In this document: positions 24,372-34,387 of the stretch, piece after piece
Layout of the letters: each line of letters begins with the position of its first letter
Numbering within the stretch: position 1 is the stretch's first letter
NCBI GenBank assembly: GCA_903914955.1
Contig: CAIWRB010000095.1
Span: 1 to 43,833, forward strand
DNA from: an uncultured Chloroflexota bacterium
GTDB lineage: Bacteria; Chloroflexota; Anaerolineae; Anaerolineales; Villigracilaceae
Length of the DNA: 43,833 nucleotides
Direction: 5' to 3'
Translations under genes and position numbers: made by a program
The notes under the pieces: generated by a model
Told to the model about the DNA's origin: nothing
The model's database searches: none
Seen by the model: only the letters and a program-made list of their open reading frames with translations

Positions 24372-24590
24372 ATGTTTGATAATCTCCGCGAAGAAGCGTC
24401 AAAACCATTCTACGAAGAAGAGGAAAAATTCCAACCCGCCTTGGGAACTACATCAGATGAGCCCGCCAGCCCCAGCCGTTTCCTAGGCATGTCATCCATG
24501 CAAAGATTCGTCATTGCCGTTATTCTGATGCTGGCAGTGTGCATGATCGGGTCTATGGCTTTACTTGTGATGGGCAAGATCGGGTTCTAA
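24372..24590 (+). CDS. Small single-pass membrane protein, unknown function
   Basis: A 72-residue protein with an acidic, probably disordered N-terminal half (NLREEASKPFYEEEEKFQPAL) and one membrane helix near the C-terminus (RFVIAVILMLAVCMIGSMALLVMG). A GAGAGG sequence precedes the ATG by about six bases. It follows birA by 27 bp and is closed by the bidirectional terminator shared with gyrA, so it may be co-transcribed with birA. No recognised domain. Confidence 0.68.
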   Translation: MFDNLREEASKPFYEEEEKFQPALGTTSDEPASPSRFLGMSSMQRFVIAVILMLAVCMIGSMALLVMGKIGF

Positions 24591-24628
24591 GTCAAGCGGA
24601 ATGCGGATTTAAGTCCGTGCTCCTTAAA

Positions 24629-24667
24629 AGCAAAACGGGCGCAGCTGATTGCCGCGCCCGTTTTGCT
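24629..24667. terminator. Bidirectional intrinsic terminator between the small membrane protein gene and gyrA
   Basis: AGCAAAACGGGCGC (24629-24642) pairs with GCGCCCGTTTTGCT (24654-24667), a perfect 14-bp stem. It directly abuts the gyrA stop codon on the minus strand. Confidence 0.9.
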
Positions 24668-27199
<2,532 letters not shown>

Positions 27200-27235
27200 A
27201 AAAAATCCTTATTCTGGTCAAAATGGCACAAAAAG

Positions 27236-27264
27236 ACACGAAGATGGGGAAAAACTTCGTGTCT
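27236..27264. repeat. Inverted repeat upstream of gyrA
   Basis: GACACGAAG and CTTCGTGTC with an 11-base spacer, 37 bp upstream of the gyrA start. It could be a leader hairpin of the gyrA message or a small dispersed repeat. Confidence 0.5.
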
Positions 27265-27404
27265 GCATTAGATGAAAGGAACTCGTTTTGTTAGTGCAAT
27301 TATACCACCCGCAGCCAATATTCTACTGAGTTGAAGGTTTACTATTTTAGTTGGATCACATAAAATCCAACTGTGCTCTCTTCTTCAATTTTGAGGTTAT
27401 AAAT

Positions 27405-27437
27405 AAAAATAGACCCGCGTAAAGCGAGTCTATTTTT
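27405..27437 (-). terminator. Terminator of the tRNA-Leu gene
   Basis: AAAAATAGAC (27405-27414) pairs with GTCTATTTTT (27428-27437), just beyond the 3' end of the minus-strand tRNA, with a T tract in that direction. Confidence 0.8.
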
Positions 27438-27440
27438 GTG

Positions 27441-28051
<611 letters not shown>

Positions 28052-28080
28052 TTGACAACAATATTGTTATAGTATTTATC
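28052..28080 (+). promoter_or_regulatory. Promoter with overlapping palindrome for the 38-residue peptide gene
   Basis: TTGACA (28052-28057) is a perfect -35 box; a -10 box is probably TATTTA or TTTATC within 28073-28080. The perfect palindrome AACAATATTGTT (28057-28068) starts at the -35 box and fills the spacer, a typical repressor position. Confidence 0.55.
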
Positions 28081-28098
28081 AACAGAAAGGAGTTGCCA

Positions 28099-28215
28099 AT
28101 GTTTATAATTTCCGCAATCGTTTCTACCTTGTTGCTCTTTCTAGCCGGCTCAAATTTTTTCGTTGACCAGTATGACCCGGACGAACTCAGCAACATGGGT
28201 ATCCAACAGAGATGA
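28099..28215 (+). CDS. 38-residue hydrophobic peptide
   Basis: ATG at 28099 with a perfect AAAGGAG ribosome binding site at 28086-28092, TGA at 28213-28215. The peptide has a hydrophobic helix (FIISAIVSTLLLFLAG) followed by a polar acidic tail (DQYDPDELSNMG). The helix could be a membrane anchor or a signal peptide; if cleaved, the tail would be a short secreted peptide. A promoter lies directly upstream and a terminator directly downstream, so it is a complete transcription unit. No known family recognised. The strong initiation signals are the main support. Confidence 0.55.
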   Translation: MFIISAIVSTLLLFLAGSNFFVDQYDPDELSNMGIQQR

Positions 28216-28237
28216 TGGAAACCCACCCAACCCATTA

Positions 28238-28277
28238 GCCCCACGCAAACTAAAAAACGCGTCGGGCTTTTTGTTTT
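28238..28277 (+). terminator. Intrinsic terminator after the 38-residue peptide gene
   Basis: GCCCCACGC (28238-28246) pairs with GCGTCGGGC (28259-28267) with one mismatch, then TTTTTGTTTT. Confidence 0.72.
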
Positions 28278-28287
28278 AACAAACGTG

Positions 28288-28293
28288 TATAAT
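28288..28293 (+). promoter_or_regulatory. -10 box (TATAAT) upstream of the small gene at 28323
   Basis: TATAAT preceded by TG, 29 bp before the ATG. No good -35 box is visible, so activation or an extended contact may be needed. Confidence 0.45.
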
Positions 28294-28322
28294 TAGAGAA
28301 AAATTTCACGGAACAAAATTTT

Positions 28323-28565
28323 ATGCGCTTTCCCCTATACCAAAAACATGCCATGGCTCAATTAATGGTTCGAGATCTCGTCCAAAAGGAGGTCGCACCT
28401 GTCATTAATGGATTTGACCGCAAACAGGGGCTGATTAGTTTCACCTGCGAAGAACTCGCAACAAAGGGCGCTTCCTTTCGTGTGGCGGTAGATGGTTCCG
28501 AAACTCTGGGTATCATTCAGGCAAGATATAAGTTAGGCCGATTGCCTGCCTATAAGCAAGGATAG
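28323..28565 (+). CDS. Small protein of unknown function
   Basis: An 80-residue protein, MRFPLYQKHAMAQLMVRD at the start, with a beta-rich centre (GLISFTCEELATKGASFRVAVDG) and no signal or membrane segment. Not recognised. It is followed six bases later by a second small gene, and the two probably form an operon driven from the TATAAT at 28288. No clear ribosome binding site precedes its ATG. Confidence 0.5.
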   Translation: MRFPLYQKHAMAQLMVRDLVQKEVAPVINGFDRKQGLISFTCEELATKGASFRVAVDGSETLGIIQARYKLGRLPAYKQG

Positions 28566-28571
28566 GTAGCC

Positions 28572-28862
28572 ATGGAAGTTAATCCGCTTCACACAAAAAT
28601 TGAAAAAACGATCCAGGTCAACGCTGGTTTAATTTTGATGGAAAATTCAACAGGATTTCCTCACAACGAATCCAATCTTTATTTAATTGGCCTTAACGGG
28701 AAGATCATTTGGAAAGCTGAAAAGCCTGACCCAGGCACCTTCTTCACCCGTGTCAAACTTAATGATGATGGACGGACCATCTCTGCCTATACCATCAATG
28801 GCCACGCCTGTGAACTTGAATTAAAATCAGGAAAGTTAATCAGCTTCACAACTTTTCGGTGA
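28572..28862 (+). CDS. Small beta-rich protein of unknown function
   Basis: A 96-residue protein whose centre (NLYLIGLNGKIIWKAEKPDPG, FFTRVKLNDDGRTISAYTINGHACELELKSGKLISF) reads like one or two blades of a beta-propeller of the PQQ or WD type. It is too short for a full propeller and may be a small stand-alone domain. It follows the previous gene by six bases. Its last codons and stop form one arm and the loop of a 15-bp hairpin. Confidence 0.55.
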   Translation: MEVNPLHTKIEKTIQVNAGLILMENSTGFPHNESNLYLIGLNGKIIWKAEKPDPGTFFTRVKLNDDGRTISAYTINGHACELELKSGKLISFTTFR

Positions 28863-28916
28863 CGAAAAGTTGTGAAGTTTACAGGTTGATACCTTCAAAC
28901 CCGCCAACCTGTAAAC
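28844..28916 (+). terminator. Two tandem hairpins at the end of the small-gene pair
   Basis: First: CTTCACAACTTTTCG (28844-28858) with CGAAAAGTTGTGAAG (28863-28877), loop GTGA, whose last three bases are the stop codon. Second: GTTTACAGGTT (28877-28887) with AACCTGTAAAC (28906-28916). Neither has a long T tract. They may slow termination or protect the 3' end. Confidence 0.55.
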
Positions 28917-28931
28917 CTCAAGGTAAACTAA

Positions 28932-29225
28932 TTGAACTTTTCAAACTTTGACAAGCCTCCGCTCGGATTTGTACTTGTATTCCTGCTTTTCAGTGGACTG
29001 TTCCTCTCGAACACCTACAAGCTATGGTTCAAGACGGACTCGTACTATCAAGATGTTTACAACAGCCTCACCCGCTCGCCATCTTTGTATCCATTCAAAG
29101 AGTTCTTTCTAAGGCGACTGGAAAATAGAAAACGCTGGGAAGTGGAGCAAAAGATTTTTAGCGCGCTCGGATTTGTAGCAGTGATCGGCGCGGATGTATT
29201 GGTGGTAATGGCTTTCATACAATAA
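28932..29225 (+). CDS. Small two-helix membrane protein of unknown function
   Basis: A 97-residue protein with TTG as the likely start. It has two membrane helices (GFVLVFLLFSGLFLSNTYKLW and IFSALGFVAVIGADVLVVMAFI) joined by a charged loop (SYYQDVYNSLTRSPSLYPFKEFFLRRLENRKRWEVEQK). The loop is probably cytoplasmic by the positive-inside rule. Not recognised. It lies between the small-gene pair and the etf operon, from which it is separated by a dispersed repeat. Confidence 0.55.
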   Translation: MNFSNFDKPPLGFVLVFLLFSGLFLSNTYKLWFKTDSYYQDVYNSLTRSPSLYPFKEFFLRRLENRKRWEVEQKIFSALGFVAVIGADVLVVMAFIQ

Positions 29226-29332
29226 TTTCCGTCATTTCACGGGCGACGTTCTTTCACCCGAAGCAGTCTCCGGCACGGCAAATAGGATTGCTTCGTCGAG
29301 ATGCTTTGCAAACCTTCTCGTAACGACGGAAA
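29226..29332. repeat. Dispersed palindromic repeat, long copy
   Basis: TTTCCGTC (29226-29233) at one end and GACGGAAA (29325-29332) at the other, with inner arms CGAAGCAGTC and GGATTGCTTCG. The whole 107-bp unit can fold into a long imperfect hairpin. It shares the GAAGCA/TTGCTTCGTCG core with 34297-34377. Confidence 0.65.
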
Positions 29333-29353
29333 AAATAAACAAGGAGCACTACG

Positions 29354-30124
29354 TTGAAAATCATCGCATGTATCAAGCAGGTACCCGACTCGGAGGCGAA
29401 AGTCAAAACCGAGGGCGGGCAGGTATCGTGGGGGGACGCGCCGCTGGTCATCAACCCGTTCGACGAGTACGCTGTCGAAGGCGCGCTTCAGCAGAAGGAA
29501 GCCTCAGGCGGCACAGTAACAGCCTTGTGCGTCGGCGGCGAATCAGCTAAGGATGCGCTCAAGCATGCACTCGCCATGGGCGCAGATGATGCAGTACTCG
29601 TCTCAGATGCCGCGCTCAACGATATTGACACTGTCGGGGCGGCGCGTGTTCTGGCGGCGGCCATCAACAAGATCGGCGGCGCAGACATGGTCATCTTTGG
29701 CCGTCAGACTCTCGACAATGGCGCAGGCCTCACGCCCGCGCAGACCGCCCGCATTATCGGGTGGCCGATGCTTGGGCTGGCAGGTCAGATCAAAGTCGAC
29801 GCTGGCAGCGTTTCCGTTGAACGAGTCCTCGAAGAAGGCAGGCAAACTGTCAGCGCGAAAATGCCGGTTGTGTTGAGCGTCGTCCAAAGCATTGGCGAAC
29901 CGCGCTACCCGTCGTTCATGGGCATCCGCAAAGCGTCAAAGGCAACTATCCCCGTTTGGTCACTGGCAGATATCAACACCGCCGCGCCCGCGCCAGTCAT
30001 CACGCGCACCGAGTTGACGACCCCGCCCGCGCAGGAAAAAGAAGTTGAAATGATCACAGGCGAAAGCGCCGCTGATATCGCGGACAAACTCGCCGACAAA
30101 ATTCTCGCGGAGAAAGTGCTATGA
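29354..30124 (+). CDS. etfB: Electron transfer flavoprotein beta subunit
   Basis: A 256-residue protein with the EtfB pattern: MKIIACIKQVPDSEAKV, INPFDEYAVEGALQQKE, TVTALCVGGESAKDALKHALAMGADDAVLVSD and the signature VVLSVVQSIGEPRYPSFMGIRKASK. It binds AMP and, with EtfA, carries electrons from acyl-CoA or other flavin dehydrogenases to the quinone pool. The start is TTG at 29354, supported by AAGGAG at 29341-29346. Its stop overlaps the etfA start (ATGA at 30121-30124). Confidence 0.93.
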   Translation: MKIIACIKQVPDSEAKVKTEGGQVSWGDAPLVINPFDEYAVEGALQQKEASGGTVTALCVGGESAKDALKHALAMGADDAVLVSDAALNDIDTVGAARVLAAAINKIGGADMVIFGRQTLDNGAGLTPAQTARIIGWPMLGLAGQIKVDAGSVSVERVLEEGRQTVSAKMPVVLSVVQSIGEPRYPSFMGIRKASKATIPVWSLADINTAAPAPVITRTELTTPPAQEKEVEMITGESAADIADKLADKILAEKVL

Positions 30125-31134
30125 AAACTTTTGTTTACATTGACCATTTCAAAGGCGAGGTACAGCCTGCTTCATGGGAGGCGATCGGCCTCGCGAAAAA
30201 TTATGGTACAGCCGTAGCCTTGGTGTTTGGCGCGGATACGGACGAGATCACAAAGGCCGCTTTTGAATATGGCGCCGATGAAGTGATCGTCGTGGATGAT
30301 GCAGCGCTGACAGACTATCTCGCTGAACCGTATGCATCGACCCTCTCGGCGCTCGCTGCTTCTTCCAGCCCGGACCTGATCCTGTTTCCGACAACTGCTC
30401 GAACCCGTGAGATGGCCGCCATGTCCGCAGTGGATTTATCCACAGGCGTGTTGACCGATGTCACAGGTTTCGAAATGAATGGCGATCAGTTCGTTGCCAC
30501 CCGCCCCATTTACGAAGGCAAGCTATTGGAGAAAACTGTTTGCTCCGGCAAACCCGTCATGGCCACCATTCGCGGACGTGTATTCCCCAAACCAGCGCGT
30601 GAATCTGGTAAGACTGGCACGCTCACAAAAGGTGTTGCGAAGACTGACACGCTCTCGACCGCGCATGGCTACTCTGCCGCTGAAAGCGCAGTAAACCTCG
30701 GTGACGCGGCTGTCATCGTCTCTGGTGGACGTGGCGTCTCAAATAACCCATCCTTAACCCCACCCGCGGGAATGGATGAAAAACAAGCCGAGGTCTGGCG
30801 CGCCCAGCAAGGCTTCGCGCTCATCACCGACCTCGCTGTTTTACTTGGCGGCGCAGTTGGCGCATCCCGCGCGGCAGTGGATGGTGGATACATCACCTAT
30901 GCTCATCAAGTCGGACAGACAGGCAAAGTCGTCACACCTGATCTTTATATCGCCTGCGGCATCTCCGGCGCGATCCAGCACCTCGTTGGGATGAGAAATG
31001 CCAAGGTGATCGTGGCGATCAATAAGGACGCAGATGCGCCCGTTTTCAAGCAGGCGCGTTATGGCGTAGTTGGCGATCTATTTGCGATCGTCCCCGCGTT
31101 GACCGAGGCAATGAAGAAAAAAATGGGGAAGTAA
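30121..31134 (+). CDS. etfA: Electron transfer flavoprotein alpha subunit
   Basis: A 337-residue protein with the N-terminal Etf fold (TFVYIDHFKGEVQPASWEAIGLAKNYG) and the C-terminal FAD-binding domain (IVSGGRGVSNN, LGGAVGASRAAVDGGYITYAHQVGQTGKVVTPDLYIACGISGAIQHLVGMRNAKVIVAINKD). The FAD signature is complete. No dehydrogenase or ETF:quinone oxidoreductase gene lies beside it, so its partner is elsewhere. Coupled to etfB and closed by a strong terminator. Confidence 0.94.
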   Translation: MKTFVYIDHFKGEVQPASWEAIGLAKNYGTAVALVFGADTDEITKAAFEYGADEVIVVDDAALTDYLAEPYASTLSALAASSSPDLILFPTTARTREMAAMSAVDLSTGVLTDVTGFEMNGDQFVATRPIYEGKLLEKTVCSGKPVMATIRGRVFPKPARESGKTGTLTKGVAKTDTLSTAHGYSAAESAVNLGDAAVIVSGGRGVSNNPSLTPPAGMDEKQAEVWRAQQGFALITDLAVLLGGAVGASRAAVDGGYITYAHQVGQTGKVVTPDLYIACGISGAIQHLVGMRNAKVIVAINKDADAPVFKQARYGVVGDLFAIVPALTEAMKKKMGK

Positions 31135-31157
31135 GGAAGTAGGCAGGTAAACAAGTA

Positions 31158-31195
31158 AAAAAGATCTCCGAGTGAAATGGCTCGGAGATCTTTTT
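31158..31195 (+). terminator. Intrinsic terminator after etfA
   Basis: AAAAAGATCTCCGAG (31158-31172) pairs with CTCGGAGATCTTTTT (31181-31195), a perfect 15-bp stem. Confidence 0.92.
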
Positions 31196-31214
31196 ATGTG
31201 GCAGTGAGTAAGAT

Positions 31215-31238
31215 TGTTGTAATCTATTTTTTACAACA
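31215..31238. promoter_or_regulatory. Candidate operator upstream of the lipoprotein gene
   Basis: TGTTGTAA (31215-31222) and TTACAACA (31231-31238), an 8-bp inverted repeat with an 8-base spacer in an AT-rich region. Confidence 0.35.
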
Positions 31239-31422
31239 CATAATATTTTTTACGAATATTGATCTTCACCTTATTTATTAACCACTTGTGAAATCAAAGC
31301 CATTTTTAAAATTCACTTATTTTTTATGGGATTTATAGATGATATGGCTATACTGGGAAAAATATTCATACTGGTTTCCATACTTTTCGATTTATTTTTG
31401 CAATACTATAAAGGAGAATGCA

Positions 31423-32514
31423 ATGAACGTACGACTTATAAAAGTTTTGTTCATCTTGGTCAGTCTGATCTCAATCCTCCTCGCGTGCAGCCTTCCTGGC
31501 AGCGCGACAGAAACCCCAGTACCAGTAGTTCAAGATACTGTCCCACCAGCCACAGAGATCGCCCCACCACCGCCGCCAACTGAGGTAGTTATTCAACACG
31601 CGTTGATCCCGGCAGACCTGCCTGCCGATCGCAGCAGTCATGCGGGTGATTATGACTCTTCCACTACTGCGGCAAAAAAGACATCCGCCGGGGGCGACCG
31701 CTTCACTTTTGAACGCTTTGAACGTCCATTCAATGCGAACACGATGGATGTCTATTTCTCACAGCTCGACATCGTCGATACCCTGGTCTTTCAAGATGAT
31801 TCTTGGATCTATGGGTCTATCACACTAAAAGGACCAGATGCGAGCAACGCGCTGGCAGGAAGATACGCTCTCGAACTCGACCTGGACCTGGACGGGAAAG
31901 GCGACTGGTTGATCATCGCCGCCAACCCCGCTTCCACAGACTGGGGCGTTCAAGGAGTTCAAGCTTTCCAGGATGCCAACAAGGATGTCGGATCGAAGCT
32001 GCCCATGCTCACGGATGAAGGCGTGGCGGGCGGGGATGGATTTGAAGTCCTTGTTTTTGATCAGGGAAATGGCAAAGATCCCGACACTGCCTGGGCGCGT
32101 GTCTCTCCCAGCGATCCCAACACGGTCGAGATCGCCGTCAAACGTTCCGTGCTCGGTGACCCTGCTAAATATTTGATCAATATGTGGGCGGGCAACTCGC
32201 TGTTGAACCCGGCCTTATTCGATATCAACGATCATTTCACACACGAACAGGCCGGCGCAGCGGATGTTTCCCTTACATTTTTCTACCCTGCTAAAGAAGT
32301 TTCTGAACTTGATAACTCCTGCCGCATGGCAGTTGGCTTCCAACCCACTGGTCAGGAACCTGGATTATGCGAAGTGTTTTTTCCAGATGTCTCAGGAGGA
32401 GACCCAGCCCCGGGGCAACCCCCTCCACAAGGTTGCCCAAGACCTCAATCTTGCGTTGGCAATGGTGACTACTGGGATTCAATTAAGTGTGTTTGTAACC
32501 ATATAGTTCCATAA
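31423..32514 (+). CDS. Large predicted lipoprotein of unknown function
   Basis: A 363-residue protein starting at ATG 31423 with AAAGGAG just upstream; an in-frame start at 31339 is less likely because it has no binding site and spoils the signal peptide. The lipobox is ILLAC (Cys22), followed by a Pro/Thr-rich linker to about 60. The mature domain (FTFERFERPFNANTMDVYF, DDSWIYGSITLKGP, GRYALELDLDLDGKGDWLIIA, WARVSPSDPNTVEIAVKRSVLGDP, YLINMWAGNSLLNPALFDIND) resembles CBM9 or DOMON-like sandwiches. The C-terminus is Cys-rich (CPRPQSCVGNGDYWDSIKCVC). No function is assigned. Confidence 0.7.
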   Translation: MNVRLIKVLFILVSLISILLACSLPGSATETPVPVVQDTVPPATEIAPPPPPTEVVIQHALIPADLPADRSSHAGDYDSSTTAAKKTSAGGDRFTFERFERPFNANTMDVYFSQLDIVDTLVFQDDSWIYGSITLKGPDASNALAGRYALELDLDLDGKGDWLIIAANPASTDWGVQGVQAFQDANKDVGSKLPMLTDEGVAGGDGFEVLVFDQGNGKDPDTAWARVSPSDPNTVEIAVKRSVLGDPAKYLINMWAGNSLLNPALFDINDHFTHEQAGAADVSLTFFYPAKEVSELDNSCRMAVGFQPTGQEPGLCEVFFPDVSGGDPAPGQPPPQGCPRPQSCVGNGDYWDSIKCVCNHIVP

Positions 32515-32586
32515 TTCAGTTTTTGACTAACCAGAAAATTTCAGTCTTCATAAAAAACTACATAACTTCCTCTAAATACTTAATCA

Positions 32587-32627
32587 AGACACCTCCGAGC
32601 TCTATAAAGAACTCGGAGGTGTCTTTC
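32587..32627 (+). terminator. Intrinsic terminator after the lipoprotein gene
   Basis: AGACACCTCCGAG (32587-32599) pairs with CTCGGAGGTGTCT (32612-32624), followed by TTC and pyrimidine-rich sequence. Confidence 0.82.
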
Positions 32628-32726
32628 TATTTCTACTTCCTTCAAGATTATTGACAGTTATTTGCACGAACAAGTGATTGGATCCCATACAAGTGGTTTA
32701 ATGCGCCTAACGCAAACTTGCGAGGA

Positions 32727-32819
32727 ACATCCATATACCATCCAAATAGATGGTATTTCCCTTGACGTATTCATAAAAACATGTAAAATACATCCATATA
32801 ACATCCATTTGGATGGCAA
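32727..32819 (+). promoter_or_regulatory. Promoter with two operator repeats for the RHH gene pair
   Basis: TTGACG (32762-32767) and TAAAAT (32784-32789) with a 16-bp spacer form the promoter. Direct repeats ACATCCATATA at 32727-32737 and 32790-32800 bracket it, each followed by a CATCC inverted repeat: ACCATC/GATGGT at 32737-32754 and CATCCA/TGGATG at 32802-32815. One operator lies upstream of the -35 box and one overlaps the start of transcription, a layout that fits autorepression by a ribbon-helix-helix protein. Confidence 0.65.
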
Positions 32820-32831
32820 AAGGAGAAAAAG

Positions 32832-33215
32832 ATGTCAAATCTAGATAAAATTATCATTGATTTAGGTTCGGTTAAGCTTGACTTGTTCATTGAACCTGAA
32901 TATTGCCCGACCTGCCGGAATTCCAAACTCGCAGAGATTCTTTCGCAAGAAGATAATTCCGTGCTGGTAAATTCTCAACCTAGGGTAAGGTCTTCGTTCG
33001 GATTGGGTGCGTTCAACTACAATCGCGCTGATCTTGAGAAATATAAATCACGCCACGAGCGGGTCAAGATAAACGCCGTGGGCATGTTCAGCCTTGCCAA
33101 CGATGTTCTCCCTACCCTCGCAATGAAGGTGGTAGAGTCTATTAAAGTGTACGGCGTCTTTCAGGCGCAAAGCGACGTAAAGAATGCATTGATACAAGCG
33201 GGAAGAATTTCATAA
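32832..33215 (+). CDS. RHH-regulator paralogue with altered DNA-binding region
   Basis: A 127-residue protein with AAAGGAG upstream. Its C-terminal part (LGAFNYNRADLEKYKSRHERVKINAVGMFSLANDVLPTLAMKVVESIKVYGVFQAQSDVKNAL) is clearly homologous to the same part of the next gene. Its N-terminus begins with a ribbon-like strand (KIIIDLGSVKLDLFI), but the helix-turn-helix part is replaced by EPEYCPTCRNSKLAEIL, including a CxxC. It may bind a metal, or form mixed oligomers with the intact protein and change its DNA binding. First gene of the pair. Confidence 0.65.
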   Translation: MSNLDKIIIDLGSVKLDLFIEPEYCPTCRNSKLAEILSQEDNSVLVNSQPRVRSSFGLGAFNYNRADLEKYKSRHERVKINAVGMFSLANDVLPTLAMKVVESIKVYGVFQAQSDVKNALIQAGRIS

Positions 33216-33242
33216 AGCTCAATGACACACGAGGAGATAAGT

Positions 33243-33629
33243 ATGTCTGATACCGAGAAAATTACCATCAATTTGGGCGCCGTTGACCTTGGGAAGATAG
33301 ACCTGCTGGTTGAGCATGGGCATTATTCCAATCGCACGGATTTTATCCGCACAGCGATTCGATCCCAATTAGAGAAGCACACAATTGATGTGCAGCAATC
33401 TGTGGTGCGGGACTCATATGCGATTGGCGCGGTTATTTATAGCAGATCTGATTTTGAAAAATTCAAGGCAAAGGGAGAAAAAATCAAAATCAAAATAATG
33501 GGAATGCTCCACCTTGATAAAGATATTCCTGCTGATCTGGCAGTACAAGTCGTGGAGTCTATAAAAATCCTCGGCATCTTTTCTGCAAGCGAAGAGGTGA
33601 AAGCAGCGTTGGCTGAAAAGGAAAAATAG
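33243..33629 (+). CDS. Ribbon-helix-helix (CopG-like) transcriptional regulator
   Basis: A 128-residue protein starting at ATG 33243 with GAGGAGAT upstream; an in-frame ATG at 33222 would put the ribosome binding site inside the gene. Residues 1-46 (KITINLGAVDLGKIDLLVEHGHYSNRTDFIRTAIRSQLEKH) form a complete ribbon-helix-helix unit. The C-terminal domain (residues 55-128) is shared with the preceding gene and is not the NikR ACT domain; it probably forms higher oligomers. With the two operators upstream it is the likely autorepressor of this pair. Confidence 0.78.
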   Translation: MSDTEKITINLGAVDLGKIDLLVEHGHYSNRTDFIRTAIRSQLEKHTIDVQQSVVRDSYAIGAVIYSRSDFEKFKAKGEKIKIKIMGMLHLDKDIPADLAVQVVESIKILGIFSASEEVKAALAEKEK

Positions 33630-33674
33630 AATGGAAATTTTTAATTCAAAATAAGGAAAATTATTTGTAAAAAG

Positions 33675-33707
33675 AGACCTTCGAGTTGATATGACTTGGA
33701 GGTCTTT
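33675..33707. terminator. Bidirectional terminator between convergent genes
   Basis: AGACCTTCGAG (33675-33685) pairs with CTTGGAGGTCT (33695-33705) using G-U pairs. On the minus strand it is followed by CTTTTT, so it serves the AhpD-like gene best. Confidence 0.65.
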
Positions 33708-33710
33708 GAT

Positions 33711-34250
33711 TTACTCTCCATATCCAGCAGGCGGAATTCCCAATGCGTGAATCAATCTCGCCCAATAATTGACTTGCGCGGCAGTGCTGGCCAGGATCAC
33801 AAACTCACGTTCGGTGAATGTGGACTTTACACGTTCAACCAAGTCAGGTTGAAATTTCAAAGGCGTTTGCGAGATGACTCGCGTGTATTGAATCGCCAGT
33901 TTTTCACGTTCGGAAAAAGTTTTCACCTTTTCAAGATCTCCGCGTAATGATTCAGATTCTTCGTCGGTGATACCCACATCACGATATTCATACGAGTTCA
34001 TGTCAATACAAAATGGACAGGCTACCGCGTGCGAAGCGGTCATGCGGATCAGTTTGAGCATACGCTGAGTCATCGCGCCGTCTTCGTGCGCGACAAGTGA
34101 TTCCATGACGCCTGAGCCAAATGCGGCTTTGGGATACCAGGCTAATATCCGCGCGGGGAGCATGGTTTTGCCAGTTATTTTTTCCGATGCCCAAATTCCA
34201 AGTTTAATAATGAGCGAGATTCGTTTTGGTTGTTGAATGAATGCTTGCAT
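33711..34250 (-). CDS. Carboxymuconolactone decarboxylase / AhpD-like family protein
   Basis: A 179-residue protein if started at ATG 34250; an upstream in-frame start at 34325 would place the first 25 residues inside a dispersed repeat and is rejected. The AhpD-like redox motif is CPFC in AVACPFCIDMNSYEYRD, with a conserved nearby His (TASHAVA). Such proteins act as alkylhydroperoxidase or peroxidase partners, or as decarboxylases; the CxxC motif favours a thiol-redox role. It follows the terminator of the RHH pair in the convergent direction. Confidence 0.8.
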   Translation of the reverse strand: MQAFIQQPKRISLIIKLGIWASEKITGKTMLPARILAWYPKAAFGSGVMESLVAHEDGAMTQRMLKLIRMTASHAVACPFCIDMNSYEYRDVGITDEESESLRGDLEKVKTFSEREKLAIQYTRVISQTPLKFQPDLVERVKSTFTEREFVILASTAAQVNYWARLIHALGIPPAGYGE

Positions 34251-34296
34251 AATTTGTCTCTGCGTTAATTGTACGACCTTGGTATTATGTCTTTGT

Positions 34297-34377
34297 GAGA
34301 GCGTTCTCCCCGAAGCAACTTCCAATAAATTGGGGATTGCTTCGTCGGAAAGAACAAGAACTCTCCTCGCAATGACG
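34297..34377. repeat. Dispersed palindromic repeat, medium copy
   Basis: CGAAGCAA (34311-34318) and TTGCTTCG (34337-34344) face each other, and CTCGCAATGACG at the right end matches the arm at 2657-2667. It lies between the AhpD-like and dienelactone hydrolase-like genes. Confidence 0.7.
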
Positions 34378-34387
34378 TGAAATTGTT

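Noticed and set aside
32662-32844. 60-codon frame starting with TTG ahead of the RHH pair
   Set aside because: It covers the promoter and operator repeats and overlaps the next gene; the repeated HPYTIQIDG and HPYNIHLDG in it come from the operator DNA.
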